A stretch of DNA of 64,000 nucleotides from Sinorhizobium medicae (GTDB lineage: Bacteria > Pseudomonadota > Alphaproteobacteria > Rhizobiales > Rhizobiaceae): contig NZ_VITA01000017.1 in the NCBI RefSeq assembly GCF_007827695.1, positions 62,001 through 126,000 on the forward strand, written 5' to 3'. A program made the position numbers and the translations under genes. The notes under the pieces were generated by a model. It was not told where the DNA came from and did no database searches. It saw only the letters and a program-made list of their open reading frames with translations. Position 1 is the first letter of the stretch, and the number at the start of each line of letters is the position of its first letter. Shown here piece by piece: positions 18,944 through 26,055 of the stretch.

Positions 18944-19369
18944 ATGCGCACACTCGTACCGCTTTTCTTTTTATTAGGAACCGCTTGGTTCGCAGTTCAG
19001 CTTTTCGGATACACTGGCGTCCTGTTGATGGCTGTCGGTCTGGCGGCACTATGGTTGGTCGTACAGATCGGCGGCTTAGCCGTGCTCGCCTACTTCCGAT
19101 GGGAGGACTTCTTTAAGCGGGTTGCCGTCGCCATCGGCTACGCGTTCGCTTATGCCGTCGCCGGAACCATCGTCTCATTCTATCTAACGATGTTCTTGGG
19201 CATAGCCGGATGGGGACCGGCGCTTATGTTTCTGAACAGCCCTGCCGGGGATGCGATCATGTATGGTTGGTTCGGTGTACTCTTCGCCGGATCATTCGTC
19301 ATCACTTGGATTCGGAAGGATCGTAAGCAAGCGGCTGATTTCGAGACGGGGAACCAACCAACCGCGTGA
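18944..19369 (+). CDS. Phage-encoded polytopic membrane protein
   Basis: A 141-residue protein with about four hydrophobic segments (roughly 2-20, 26-47, 60-90, 100-125) and a short charged C terminus (RKDRKQAADFETGN). CAGGGAG lies a few bases before the ATG. The segment layout is that of a small inner-membrane protein; family unknown. It sits in the left-arm group of small genes following the integrase and may be expressed in the lysogen. Confidence 0.6.
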   Translation: MRTLVPLFFLLGTAWFAVQLFGYTGVLLMAVGLAALWLVVQIGGLAVLAYFRWEDFFKRVAVAIGYAFAYAVAGTIVSFYLTMFLGIAGWGPALMFLNSPAGDAIMYGWFGVLFAGSFVITWIRKDRKQAADFETGNQPTA

Positions 19370-19446
19370 CGTGGCATGATCAGCGAACACGATAAGCTCC
19401 CGGCTCGGAATCTCATCGCAAGCGCACTCCATTAACGCGAATGCTT

Positions 19447-19510
19447 GTCTCACCACTCGTAACGGTATAGACCTCGCAAGGTAAATACCCTAATTTTATA
19501 GGGGTGAGAC
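19447..19510. promoter_or_regulatory. Inverted repeat before the 19548 gene
   Basis: GTCTCACC (19447-19454) and GGTGAGAC (19503-19510) are perfect inverted copies, enclosing the short palindrome GGTAAATACC (19480-19489). It lies 38 bp upstream of a start codon and could be an operator or an RNA structure. Confidence 0.35.
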
Positions 19511-19547
19511 GTTGCGGGAGCCTATGTCAGGTTGGAGGCGGTGTTAA

Positions 19548-19835
19548 TTGATCACGCTATCGTACGGAACTCTTGCGTTGTGTCTCCTTGGCACGGCGCT
19601 GTTGACGGCAATTCTCTTCAGTCAGCGCAACAGGAAGAAGCACAAGGCAATCCAAGAACGACTTAAGGCGCTTTCCGAAGAGCTATCCAAAAGCAGGGCT
19701 CAGGTTGAAAGGCAAAACGAACGGTATGCCCTTTTGTCCAAGGTCGCGGAGGAAAGGCTCCACGTCATTGATGAGTGTCACAACACCATTACCGACTTGG
19801 AGAACAGCAGTAGGTTGTTGAGGAACGACACCTGA
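19548..19835 (+). CDS. Membrane-anchored coiled-coil phage protein
   Basis: A 95-residue protein with a TTG start preceded by GGAGG. Residues 4-24 form one membrane helix (YGTLALCLLGTALLTAILF) and residues 30-90 form a charged coiled coil (ERLKALSEELSKSRAQVERQ). This is the plan of an inner-membrane spanin (Rz) or a similar i-type protein, but no partner Rz1 lipoprotein is seen beside it. A rho-independent terminator follows within 25 bp, so it ends a transcription unit. Confidence 0.6.
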   Translation: MITLSYGTLALCLLGTALLTAILFSQRNRKKHKAIQERLKALSEELSKSRAQVERQNERYALLSKVAEERLHVIDECHNTITDLENSSRLLRNDT

Positions 19836-19857
19836 ACCGCTTCCCGTGTACCGCACA

Positions 19858-19882
19858 AGCTCCCGGTTTTGGGGGCTTTTTT
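19858..19882 (+). terminator. Rho-independent terminator after the 19548 gene
   Basis: AGCTCCC (19858-19864) pairs with GGGGGCT (19871-19877) with one G-U, followed by a T run to 19882. Confidence 0.8.
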
Positions 19883-19895
19883 GTTGCTCAGAGTA

Positions 19896-19949
19896 AAAGT
19901 TGAAATTAAACGAAATTCCTTCAAATAGAACTTGTTTTGACTACAAGTT
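19896..19949 (+). promoter_or_regulatory. Second GAAAT repeat plus a 7-bp operator-like palindrome
   Basis: 19896-19920 repeats the element at 17174. It is followed at once by AACTTGT (19929-19935) and ACAAGTT (19943-19949), a perfect inverted repeat with a 7-bp spacer. TTGACG hexamers, like sigma-70 -35 boxes, occur at 19955 and 19968. The block lies between a terminator and the gene at 20043, so it probably holds that unit's promoter and operator. Confidence 0.5.
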
Positions 19950-20042
19950 ATTTGTTGACGTTGCCTGTTGACGAGCGTTTTCTTCTGCGGTATTCGTCCA
20001 ATTATTCGAACGACCCCCCACACATTTAAGGAGATTTTATCA

Positions 20043-20264
20043 ATGCTTATTGAAAGCAAAATTCGTCGCGAATTGTCCAAGAATGGCTACCGCCTGACCA
20101 AGACCCCTCCCCGCCATTGGTCGCGTGAATACTATGGGGTCGGCTATGAGGTTGTGGACGAAAACAAAATCGTCGTTCTTGGCTCAATCGGGCATGAATA
20201 CTCGGCAACGCTTGAAGACGTTCAGGCTTGGTTGGACGACCTGAACGCCCGTAAAGCCGCGTAA
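20043..20264 (+). CDS. Small phage protein of unknown function
   Basis: A 73-residue protein starting MLIESKIRRELSKNGYRLTK. AAGGAG lies nine bases before ATG 20043; the frame is open further upstream but only the internal start has this signal. The N-terminal helix-rich, basic part and a C-terminal amphipathic helix (TLEDVQAWLDDLNARKAA) are visible. I do not recognise a family. It is followed 18 bp later by the next gene in the same unit. Confidence 0.6.
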   Translation: MLIESKIRRELSKNGYRLTKTPPRHWSREYYGVGYEVVDENKIVVLGSIGHEYSATLEDVQAWLDDLNARKAA

Positions 20265-20282
20265 TCGAGAAGGACACATACC

Positions 20283-20696
20283 ATGGCTATTACCGTAAAG
20301 ATTTTGGATCACTTCACTTTTGCGTGCGCGGTTGAAGAAGGCGCGAAATCGGTCCCCGTAGAGATTATCAATTTCCCCAACGTCAACCGAGACGACCTGA
20401 ACAATTTCGATGATTTCACGTCGTTCTACGAACAGCAGATGGAATTCGGCACTTGCGACACGGACATCCAAACTGCCCGCGACCAATTCGAAATGGATCG
20501 GGACACGTGTGATGTGATCGAAACAGCGATTGCATTTGACGATAACGGATACATGTCGATTGACGATGATCTTCAAGAATTCGTCATGGACTTGATCGAG
20601 GACACAAGGGAGGATCACCCTTGGATGGATGACGACGCGATAATGTCGTTCCTCGACAAAGACATGCCAAAGGGTGCGAATATCGCAGTCCATTGA
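20283..20696 (+). CDS. Acidic phage protein of unknown function
   Basis: A 137-residue, strongly acidic protein (runs such as DREDHPWMDDDAIM near the C terminus) without signal peptide or membrane segment. GAGAAGGA precedes its ATG. Acidic small phage proteins often mimic DNA to inhibit host nucleic-acid enzymes, but nothing here shows that directly. It is the second gene of a unit starting at 20043 and ends six bases before a terminator. Confidence 0.6.
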   Translation: MAITVKILDHFTFACAVEEGAKSVPVEIINFPNVNRDDLNNFDDFTSFYEQQMEFGTCDTDIQTARDQFEMDRDTCDVIETAIAFDDNGYMSIDDDLQEFVMDLIEDTREDHPWMDDDAIMSFLDKDMPKGANIAVH

Positions 20697-20701
20697 GAAC
20701 G

Positions 20702-20730
20702 AACCCCAGGAAAGGATAACCGGGGTTTTT
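20702..20730 (+). terminator. Rho-independent terminator after the 20283 gene
   Basis: AACCCC (20702-20707) pairs with GGGGTT (20722-20727), followed by TTTTT overlapping the stem end. It separates the plus-strand unit from the convergent minus-strand gene ending at 20733. Confidence 0.7.
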
Positions 20731-20732
20731 GA

Positions 20733-21011
20733 TCAATCCGTTACCAGCGCAACCAATTTTCGCTCAACGACACAAGCTTCGATCGGGCTGGTTTCTTCGT
20801 TCAGAATACGAAGCAACGTTTGCTGGTCGGGCATCCGCACCAAACAGCGGTAAATTGCCATGGCTTCATGCTCGTCGTCGGGATCAGCCTGTTTCAATTC
20901 CCGACGTTCCTCCAACGCGGCGGCTTGGCTTTCCTCAAGCGTTTCCGCGAAGTAGAGCAATTGATCATTCGGCGGTGAAATCTGATACGCGTACAAGGTC
21001 ATTTCTTCCAT
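20733..21011 (-). CDS. Small acidic phage protein
   Basis: A 92-residue protein, MEEMTLYAYQISPPNDQLLY at the start, with a central glutamate-rich helix (residues 22-50). AAGGAGG lies eight bases before the ATG at 21011, a very strong site. No membrane segment, no known domain. It is the last of a run of five minus-strand small genes (22360 down to 20733). Confidence 0.6.
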   Translation of the reverse strand: MEEMTLYAYQISPPNDQLLYFAETLEESQAAALEERRELKQADPDDEHEAMAIYRCLVRMPDQQTLLRILNEETSPIEACVVERKLVALVTD

Positions 21012-21093
21012 CGGCGAAACCTCCTTCAGAATCGCGAGCGAAGGTAAAGTCCGGGTGCGGGGATTGGAAGTTGACGAATCCTACAAACGCGCT

Positions 21094-21300
21094 TCAATTC
21101 CAGAGTTCCGGAAAGACCTTCCGACTATGCATTTCCAGCGCCTTGCTCATATCGTCCAGCCGGTCTTTGATGCTTCCTTCCAACACGACGACCAATCCCG
21201 CGACGATGACCACCGCTGTGGTCACGGAAACATATTCACACACCAACCAAATCAGTCCCATCACCAGTGCTGCGGTGAGCGTTCTCCAAACTTGATGCAC
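21094..21300 (-). CDS. Small phage membrane protein
   Basis: A 68-residue protein with a GTG start and GAGGGG upstream. Two hydrophobic segments (about 8-20 and 24-42) are followed by a charged amphipathic helix (SIKDRLDDMSKALEMHSRKV). Function unknown. Neighbours on the same strand are also small membrane or exported proteins, so this group may modify the lysogen's envelope. Confidence 0.55.
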   Translation of the reverse strand: MHQVWRTLTAALVMGLIWLVCEYVSVTTAVVIVAGLVVVLEGSIKDRLDDMSKALEMHSRKVFPELWN

Positions 21301-21315
21301 TTCGATCCCCTCGGA

Positions 21316-21687
21316 CTATTTCGAGCACGGTTCTGCTTTGCCGTACAGCGCCTCATTGTGAAGGGAAAGGAACACCATGTCACCGAATGGAGTATCTTCA
21401 AGGAACTTATCAAAGCGTGCATCGTCCATAGTCATGCGAGCCGCCTTAATTTGCATATTTGCGCCTTCAAGCAATTGCTGAATGGTGACCTCGTATTCGC
21501 ACTCCCACCAAAGATGATCTCGAACACCGGACAAGTAGTGGACCACGTTAAGACGCGCCTGTTTCTGCTCGTCAGTCGTGTCGCTATATGCGTAAATGTA
21601 ATAGTCGATCTTGAAACGTGGCAAATCCTCAACCGCAAACGCGGGTGCGGCTATCATTAATGCAAGCAGGAGCGGAATCAGTCGCAT
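21316..21687 (-). CDS. Predicted periplasmic phage protein
   Basis: A 123-residue protein beginning MRLIPLLLALMIAAPAFAVE, a clear signal peptide with cleavage after AFA. The mature part has cysteines in WWECEYE and the terminal EPCSK that could form a disulphide. The start at 21687 follows GGGGG five bases upstream; a longer frame to 21813 lacks both signal peptide and ribosome site. Exported proteins in prophages often affect superinfection or host surface; no family recognised. Confidence 0.6.
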   Translation of the reverse strand: MRLIPLLLALMIAAPAFAVEDLPRFKIDYYIYAYSDTTDEQKQARLNVVHYLSGVRDHLWWECEYEVTIQQLLEGANMQIKAARMTMDDARFDKFLEDTPFGDMVFLSLHNEALYGKAEPCSK

Positions 21688-21818
21688 GTGAACCCCCAAC
21701 GTGACCGTTGATGACGCTATACAGGCTTCAACGTCGCGGCAAGGTGGTGTTTTCAGCCGGGATCGCGCCACGCGATATAGGAGACAAAGGCGCACCAAGG
21801 TCGGACCGAGCAACTTCC

Positions 21819-22145
21819 CTAATCCACATCGATCCCGGCAATCCGATTGTCCAGATCAGCAAGCAACTTTTCAGTGCCGCCCAAAATGACGCGGTTGCCA
21901 AGGTGGAAAACGTCAACGACCCGGCTTAGGGCTTTCCAATACACAGAAAGCAATCCAGTTGCGACCAGCACAAGAACGAAAACACCCATAGCCGCTCCGC
22001 TTTCACCCTGTCGCGCCAGCCAAACAGCGGCATATAAAGCCGGGGTAAGACAGAGGCACAGACCTATTCCACTCCACACGAGGGATAGAAAGAGGATGCC
22101 GACGATAATAAACAGCCTCAGTAAGCCCAAAAAGAATTTTTCCAT
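21819..22145 (-). CDS. Phage membrane protein with three helices
   Basis: A 108-residue protein starting MEKFFLGLLRLFIIVGILFL. Hydrophobic segments lie near 5-25, 27-47 and 56-76; the C terminus (SRVVDVFHLGNRVILGGTEK onward) is soluble. GGGGCGA precedes the ATG at 22145. Function unknown; it lies 8 bp downstream of the next minus-strand gene, suggesting co-transcription. Confidence 0.55.
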   Translation of the reverse strand: MEKFFLGLLRLFIIVGILFLSLVWSGIGLCLCLTPALYAAVWLARQGESGAAMGVFVLVLVATGLLSVYWKALSRVVDVFHLGNRVILGGTEKLLADLDNRIAGIDVD

Positions 22146-22153
22146 ATTCGCCC

Positions 22154-22360
22154 CTACCCGTCTTTCATCACGTGACGTAGCCGCCACGACAGGTCTTCCA
22201 AGCGCTTATCAAGCTCCGCCGTCTTGCGTTCATGGTAGAATGAGTTGGCAACACCAACCGCCCCGACGAAGGCGGCAGCAATCACCGGACCGCCGCTTTC
22301 CCCGACAAACCAAACGAAGGCCCCAAATAGAAGCGCCGTAATCCAAATCTTTATGGACAT
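22154..22360 (-). CDS. Small phage membrane protein with coiled-coil tail
   Basis: A 68-residue protein, MSIKIWITALLFGAFVWFVG, with two hydrophobic segments (4-20 and 25-42) and a charged tail (ERKTAELDKRLEDLSWRLRH). GGGGGAA lies just before ATG 22360. It heads the minus-strand run of five small genes. The gap 22361-22618 before the next, divergent gene should contain its promoter, which I cannot pinpoint. Confidence 0.55.
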   Translation of the reverse strand: MSIKIWITALLFGAFVWFVGESGGPVIAAAFVGAVGVANSFYHERKTAELDKRLEDLSWRLRHVMKDG

Positions 22361-22618
22361 CTGTTCCCCCAAACCGGATGATGCCGATCTACTCGCAGAA
22401 ATAGCGGCAAATCGACTTACCGTATAGTGATTGAAGCGGCGTATTCATTTCAATCTTTTGAAAATGCCACGCTGAACACCCTGAAATACAAGGCGTTGCG
22501 GACGGCAGATTTCGCGAATTCGCGTTAAATGTGCCGGATGGTATCTCGGTAGGGTAGCGCTCAATAAAAGTGCGCGTTTATCTCAGGGAAAATTTCGGCA
22601 TCCGCGCATACATAGTAG

Positions 22619-23001
22619 ATGCTCAATCAGTTCAACCTTTACATCATCCTCGCGCTTATTCTCGCACTGGTCGCCACATCCGGTGGCTTCCTCCTGTACA
22701 GGCGAATTACCCTTGCTGAAATTGCCGTTCTTGAGCAACGGAACGCCACGCTCACGCTTGCCGTGGATCAGCAGACCAAGACGATTGAACAGATGGTCAA
22801 GGATGCCGAAGCGCTGGCGAACGCCAACAAATTCTTGTCTGATCGGATGACCGCAACAGAAGCCGCGTTTGTGGACGAATGGAGCGCGATAGAAGCGCTT
22901 GATCTTGGTCGGGTACTGGTGAGCCGGGAGAACTGGAAAAGCGCGTCAATGACGAATTTACGCGGTCTCTCGACGCACTACGAAACGCAACAGCCAGATA
23001 A
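22619..23001 (+). pseudogene. Spanin-like (Rz/i-spanin) gene with an apparent -1 frameshift
   Basis: From ATG 22619 the frame encodes one membrane helix (residues 6-27) and a coiled coil (EQRNATLTLAVDQQTKTIEQ onward), the layout of an inner-membrane spanin that helps disrupt the outer envelope during lysis. The frame continues to 23059, straight through a rho-independent terminator, giving an implausible end. In the -1 frame, open from 22903, the sequence reads ELEKRVNDEFTRSLDALRNA and stops at 22999-23001, five bases before the terminator. A single lost base near 22903-22945, or frameshifting, would join the two parts. Confidence 0.45.
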
Positions 23002-23005
23002 ACGA

Positions 23006-23031
23006 AACCCGCCACTTCGGCGGGTTCTTTC
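23006..23031 (+). terminator. Rho-independent terminator after the spanin-like gene
   Basis: AACCCGCC (23006-23013) and GGCGGGTT (23019-23026) form a perfect 8-bp stem with a 5-base loop ACTTC, followed by CTTTC. Confidence 0.75.
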
Positions 23032-23055
23032 GTTGGTGGTTATGTCTGGTGTGGA

Positions 23056-23613
23056 TTAGTCGGCGATCCTTTGCGCGTTATCAAGTAGGTAACGCGCAGC
23101 GTCATATTGATACGACGTCTCCGGGTCGCGACCAGATGCAATTTCGCGAATGACATGCAGCGCTTCGGCGCGAAGCTCTTCAGCGGTGACCGTAGCGGGC
23201 TTGGCGGGGGTTTCGGTTGCCGTGGTGGCTTCCCATTTCGCAATATGCCCATTTGCGGGCGCTTCCCCAATAAGGTCTTCGACAGTCACCTTGTTCGGAT
23301 CAACGACAATGAGCTTTGATGCCTCACGTAATGCGCAAGCGATTGGCGCGATATGAGAAGGGGCGACAGTTTCAGCGCCATTCGCGAGAGTGACGAACTC
23401 TCCCGGCTTATCGCAAAGCTTCATGAGGCCATTAAGGGCAGAAATTCCCGCCTTGGCTTCCTTCGTGAAAATCAGGTCGCAAACATCAAATTCAATAAGG
23501 GCTTCGGATGCTTCCCGGCGAAGATGAAACGGAGCGTCTTTATCTTTCATTACGGCGTATGCAAGCTTCGCCATTTTAAGAAGGGCGCTGTCGGTGTTGT
23601 TTTGATTAGTCAT
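23056..23613 (-). CDS. Phage protein of unknown function
   Basis: A 185-residue soluble protein starting MTNQNNTDSALLKMAKLAYA. It is mainly helical with two similar segments: the N-terminal part (AVMKDKDAPFHLRREASEAL) and the C-terminal end (SYQYDAARYLLDNAQRIAD), both of which look like the short repeat also present in the 23759 gene (MRNKDIPMAYRTHAAAYIL). The start at 23613 has AGGAG upstream. Its leader carries CTAAATA (23711-23717) and a long hairpin (23645-23706). Confidence 0.6.
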   Translation of the reverse strand: MTNQNNTDSALLKMAKLAYAVMKDKDAPFHLRREASEALIEFDVCDLIFTKEAKAGISALNGLMKLCDKPGEFVTLANGAETVAPSHIAPIACALREASKLIVVDPNKVTVEDLIGEAPANGHIAKWEATTATETPAKPATVTAEELRAEALHVIREIASGRDPETSYQYDAARYLLDNAQRIAD

Positions 23614-23644
23614 TTTTATTTTCTCCTGTTTTGAAAATGAATGA

Positions 23645-23706
23645 GTTCCGGCGCTGATCGCGGGATGTGCCGCATTGGATGATGTCCACCCTCTCAGCAC
23701 CGGAAC
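23645..23706 (-). promoter_or_regulatory. Long leader hairpin of the 23056-23613 gene
   Basis: GTTCCGGCGCTGA (23645-23657) and TCAGCACCGGAAC (23694-23706) can pair over 13 bp with one G-U, enclosing 36 bases. It lies between a CTAAATA word and the start codon. No T run follows, so it is not a simple terminator. Confidence 0.55.
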
Positions 23707-23710
23707 GGAA

Positions 23711-23717
23711 TATTTAG
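23711..23717 (-). promoter_or_regulatory. CTAAATA word, leader of the 23056-23613 gene
   Basis: Reads TTCTAAATATTCC on the minus strand, 98 bases before ATG 23613 and five bases before the leader hairpin. Confidence 0.5.
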
Positions 23718-23758
23718 AAAATTGGTGTGTTCGGCGGGATTAAGCGGGATTGGCGGCT

Positions 23759-23983
23759 TCAATAGGTCCGTTTACCGCTGAAGAACGTGTGAACATCAAC
23801 GACAACATTGCCGTCAACAATCTCTTCGGTGGTGGGAACGTTGTTCAGAATGTACGCGGCAGCATGGGTCCGATACGCCATCGGAATGTCCTTGTTCCGC
23901 ATAAGATCATAGATGATCCATTCGGCTTCGGTGGGAACGCGGTTCTCGGTGATTTCAGTCTTCTTTCCAATGAGTGTTGGCAT
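23759..23983 (-). CDS. Small phage protein related to the 23056 product
   Basis: A 74-residue protein, MPTLIGKKTEITENRVPTEA at the start. Its centre, DLMRNKDIPMAYRTHAAAYI, resembles segments of the neighbouring 185-residue protein (MKDKDAPFHLRREASEAL), suggesting duplication of a short helical unit. GACAGGAGAT lies just before its ATG. It is preceded by CTAAATA and a terminator-like hairpin. Function unknown. Confidence 0.6.
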   Translation of the reverse strand: MPTLIGKKTEITENRVPTEAEWIIYDLMRNKDIPMAYRTHAAAYILNNVPTTEEIVDGNVVVDVHTFFSGKRTY

Positions 23984-24015
23984 ATGAAATATCTCCTGTC
24001 TTTGAAAATGAAAAA

Positions 24016-24052
24016 GGGTTCAGATGCGCCGGTCGGAATGGCATCTGAACCC
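24016..24052 (-). terminator. Perfect 12-bp hairpin with T run in the leader of the 23759 gene
   Basis: GGGTTCAGATGC (24016-24027) and GCATCTGAACCC (24041-24052) form a perfect stem; on the minus strand TTTTTC follows at once. It has the form of a terminator but lies between CTAAATA (24148-24154) and the start at 23983, so it may act as an attenuator, or end the helicase transcript. Confidence 0.65.
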
Positions 24053-24147
24053 CTGATCAAAGAGACATTTAACGTAAAGGAATACGACTCCGATCAATGG
24101 CTAAGGAATTCAGCCATCCGACCGGCTTTCGTCTTCCTTACATGGTT

Positions 24148-24154
24148 TATTTAG
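24148..24154 (-). promoter_or_regulatory. CTAAATA word, leader of the 23759-23983 gene
   Basis: Reads CCACTAAATAAACC on the minus strand. It is 49 bases after the stop of the helicase-like gene and about 165 bases before ATG 23983. Confidence 0.5.
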
Positions 24155-24202
24155 TGGAATTGAAATTTGTGGGGTGGCATCAGTGAAGTGCCGCCGAATT
24201 CG

Positions 24203-25663
24203 TTAGATCGTCATTTCAGCAGCAGCGGCTTTCTTCGCTCTTTGCGCCCGCTTCTTCTGTTTCTCGTATTCCTTCCTCTCTTCGTCGGTGCGCTCGATAC
24301 GCGGACGACCACGCTTGGCGCGCTCTTCGAAATCAATGGGAAGCGGGGTAGATGGCGCACACCCTGGAATCAGCGATTGAAGGTTTTTGGCAGCGCCTTC
24401 GTCCTGAACGATCAGAACGACCTTTTTCCGGCTGTCCTTGTCCCGAAGCGACGTCCTACCAAGGAACTGATAGACCAGTTGATAGCAGAGCGCTTCCTTC
24501 GACTGATCAGCCGTAATGCCATAGAACGCAAAGAGCCTTTCAACCGTGTCGGGATCAAAGTTGATCGCGGCAAGAAAAACCCCCATGTCACAATCTTGAA
24601 GGTGGTTCCAACCATGCGGATTGGTGATCACCCGTGTACCGGCTTCCAACAACCAATCGTATTCTTTGCCTTCACGAGGGTGTTTGTTCGTACAATAGAT
24701 GTGGGGACGACCGGGGAACATTTCGTCTATCGGTTCGGCAACCAAGTTCAAAAATGTCTGATTGCCTTCCGCTTCCTTGCCTTTAGCAAGCCCCTTCACG
24801 AAGGTCTTCGACAGGTTGGGAATCGGCACATGATGGAGTTCCACACATTCAGCCTTGTGGCTCAAATCCGAGTAATCCAGCCGGGATTCAATGAATTCGT
24901 TCGTCTTGAAGGTGACGTCCTTAGACCACATCCTTGAAAGAAGGGTCTTCTCAATATTGGCGCTGATAATCAAAACATCCCGATAGCAATCAATGATGGA
25001 CGGCAGCATGAACGTCGTGAACTGAAGAATGACCTTCTTGTATTTGTCGAAGGCTTCCCCGGTCTCAGCCATATTGAAGCTGTCCTGATCGATAATCACA
25101 CGGTAGTGCGTGTTTGCGGTGAATTCACCAAGCTCTTGCGCCTTCTTTCCGAAGTTCCGGTAGCGTGTACCGTCCTTGTCCTGAACATCCATGAGAAGCT
25201 TTACGGTGTGTTCAGAGGGCACCAATTCATAGAAGCCCGGTTCATCCGTTTCTTTAACCGTGAAATCCTGAAGCTCTTCCGCGTTCTCGAATTCAATCTT
25301 GATGTTATCGACCGGGGAAAAGGCTTCATCAATGATCAGCAGCCGGTTGGCGGTGTTCGTCGCGGTCGTAAGGGCAACCCAATGGTTGACCAGAAGAACG
25401 CCCTCATAGCCTTCTTCGCAGAGCCGCTTGTACTCTTCGGATGCGCTGCGAAAGCCTTCTTCTTGGGAAATGACGACGCAAGGAATTCCCATCTCGCTAA
25501 GATAGCGGCGGTGCTGCTTGCTCAATTCGTTGGTGGGAGTTGCTAATGTTGCCGGGACCGGCTTGCCGTCGTTCTGCTTGATAAGCTCGGCATACCACTG
25601 AAGGGTAGAGCGGGATTTTCCAGCGCCAATGTGACCGGAAACTTTCTGAATTGTTCTCTTCAT
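24203..25663 (-). CDS. Phage P-loop helicase-like protein
   Basis: A 486-residue protein with helicase motifs: Walker A GHIGAGKS (residues 10-17), ATPTNEL (41-47, motif Ia-like), Walker B LLIIDEAF (108-115) and a motif VI-like QFLGRTSLRD near residue 410. The C terminus is lysine-rich and basic (KEYEKQKKRAQRAKKAAAAE). This pattern fits a superfamily 1/2 ATP-dependent helicase or translocase, the only replication-type enzyme recognised in the prophage. The start at 25663 has GAGGAACG upstream. Leader: CTAAATA at 25850-25856 then two hairpins. Confidence 0.7.
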   Translation of the reverse strand: MKRTIQKVSGHIGAGKSRSTLQWYAELIKQNDGKPVPATLATPTNELSKQHRRYLSEMGIPCVVISQEEGFRSASEEYKRLCEEGYEGVLLVNHWVALTTATNTANRLLIIDEAFSPVDNIKIEFENAEELQDFTVKETDEPGFYELVPSEHTVKLLMDVQDKDGTRYRNFGKKAQELGEFTANTHYRVIIDQDSFNMAETGEAFDKYKKVILQFTTFMLPSIIDCYRDVLIISANIEKTLLSRMWSKDVTFKTNEFIESRLDYSDLSHKAECVELHHVPIPNLSKTFVKGLAKGKEAEGNQTFLNLVAEPIDEMFPGRPHIYCTNKHPREGKEYDWLLEAGTRVITNPHGWNHLQDCDMGVFLAAINFDPDTVERLFAFYGITADQSKEALCYQLVYQFLGRTSLRDKDSRKKVVLIVQDEGAAKNLQSLIPGCAPSTPLPIDFEERAKRGRPRIERTDEERKEYEKQKKRAQRAKKAAAAEMTI

Positions 25664-25702
25664 TAAAATCGTTCCTCAAATAGAATAGTACAAAAGAAAA
25701 AG

Positions 25703-25738
25703 GGTCTCTCGTGCGTCGGGCGAGGAACACGAGAGACC
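25703..25738 (-). terminator. Perfect 11-bp hairpin with T run in the helicase-gene leader
   Basis: GGTCTCTCGTG (25703-25713) and CACGAGAGACC (25728-25738) pair perfectly, followed on the minus strand by CTTTTTCTTTT. It lies 40 bases before the start codon at 25663, after a CTAAATA word, so attenuation is possible. Confidence 0.65.
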
Positions 25739-25794
25739 TTCAAAATGCTTTTCTTCTGTAGAAAACTATTGAGGATCGGGAACCAAAGCCTTTC

Positions 25795-25826
25795 CGAAAT
25801 GACCGGTTGGATACCAAGTCATTTCG
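25795..25826. promoter_or_regulatory. Hairpin element between CTAAATA and the helicase gene
   Basis: CGAAATGAC (25795-25803) and GTCATTTCG (25818-25826) pair perfectly, with an inner TTGG-ATA-CCAA stem. It lies 24 bases downstream of the minus-strand CTAAATA at 25850-25856. Confidence 0.5.
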
Positions 25827-25849
25827 CCCGACTTTGCTTCCAACTGTTT

Positions 25850-25856
25850 TATTTAG
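25850..25856 (-). promoter_or_regulatory. CTAAATA word, leader of the helicase-like gene
   Basis: Reads ATCGCTAAATAAAACAG on the minus strand, 186 bases before ATG 25663 with two hairpins in between. Confidence 0.5.
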
Positions 25857-26021
25857 CGATTTGCTCCACAAAAATTCGCGCCAAAACGTACTTTTTGACC
25901 GAAATCACAAAAATATTTTTGCGGTATTGGGGAGTGTTGCTATTTAACCACATACGGTTTGGCGAGTCAAGACAGTACATCAAAGAATAACTTGGTTTCA
26001 TTTGAAGTTTCAGAGGTAGAA

Positions 26022-26055
26022 TGTCCCTCTTGCGGCACTCAATCTGGCTGTCCCC
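26022..26055 (-). repeat. Inverted copy of the GTGCCGCAA/GGGACAGCC module
   Basis: On the minus strand it reads GGGGACAGCC, a short spacer, then GAGTGCCGCAAGAGGGACA. It is the inverted partner of the tandem pair at 26595-26650, 540 bp away. Confidence 0.6.

Noticed and set aside
22619-23059. Intact 146-residue protein as a single frame
   Set aside because: Its last 20 residues are encoded by a perfect terminator hairpin and beyond, so the annotated end is unlikely to be real.
24167-24937. Plus-strand frame of 256 codons opposite the helicase-like gene
   Set aside because: The minus strand carries clear P-loop motifs and a start signal; the plus frame has neither.
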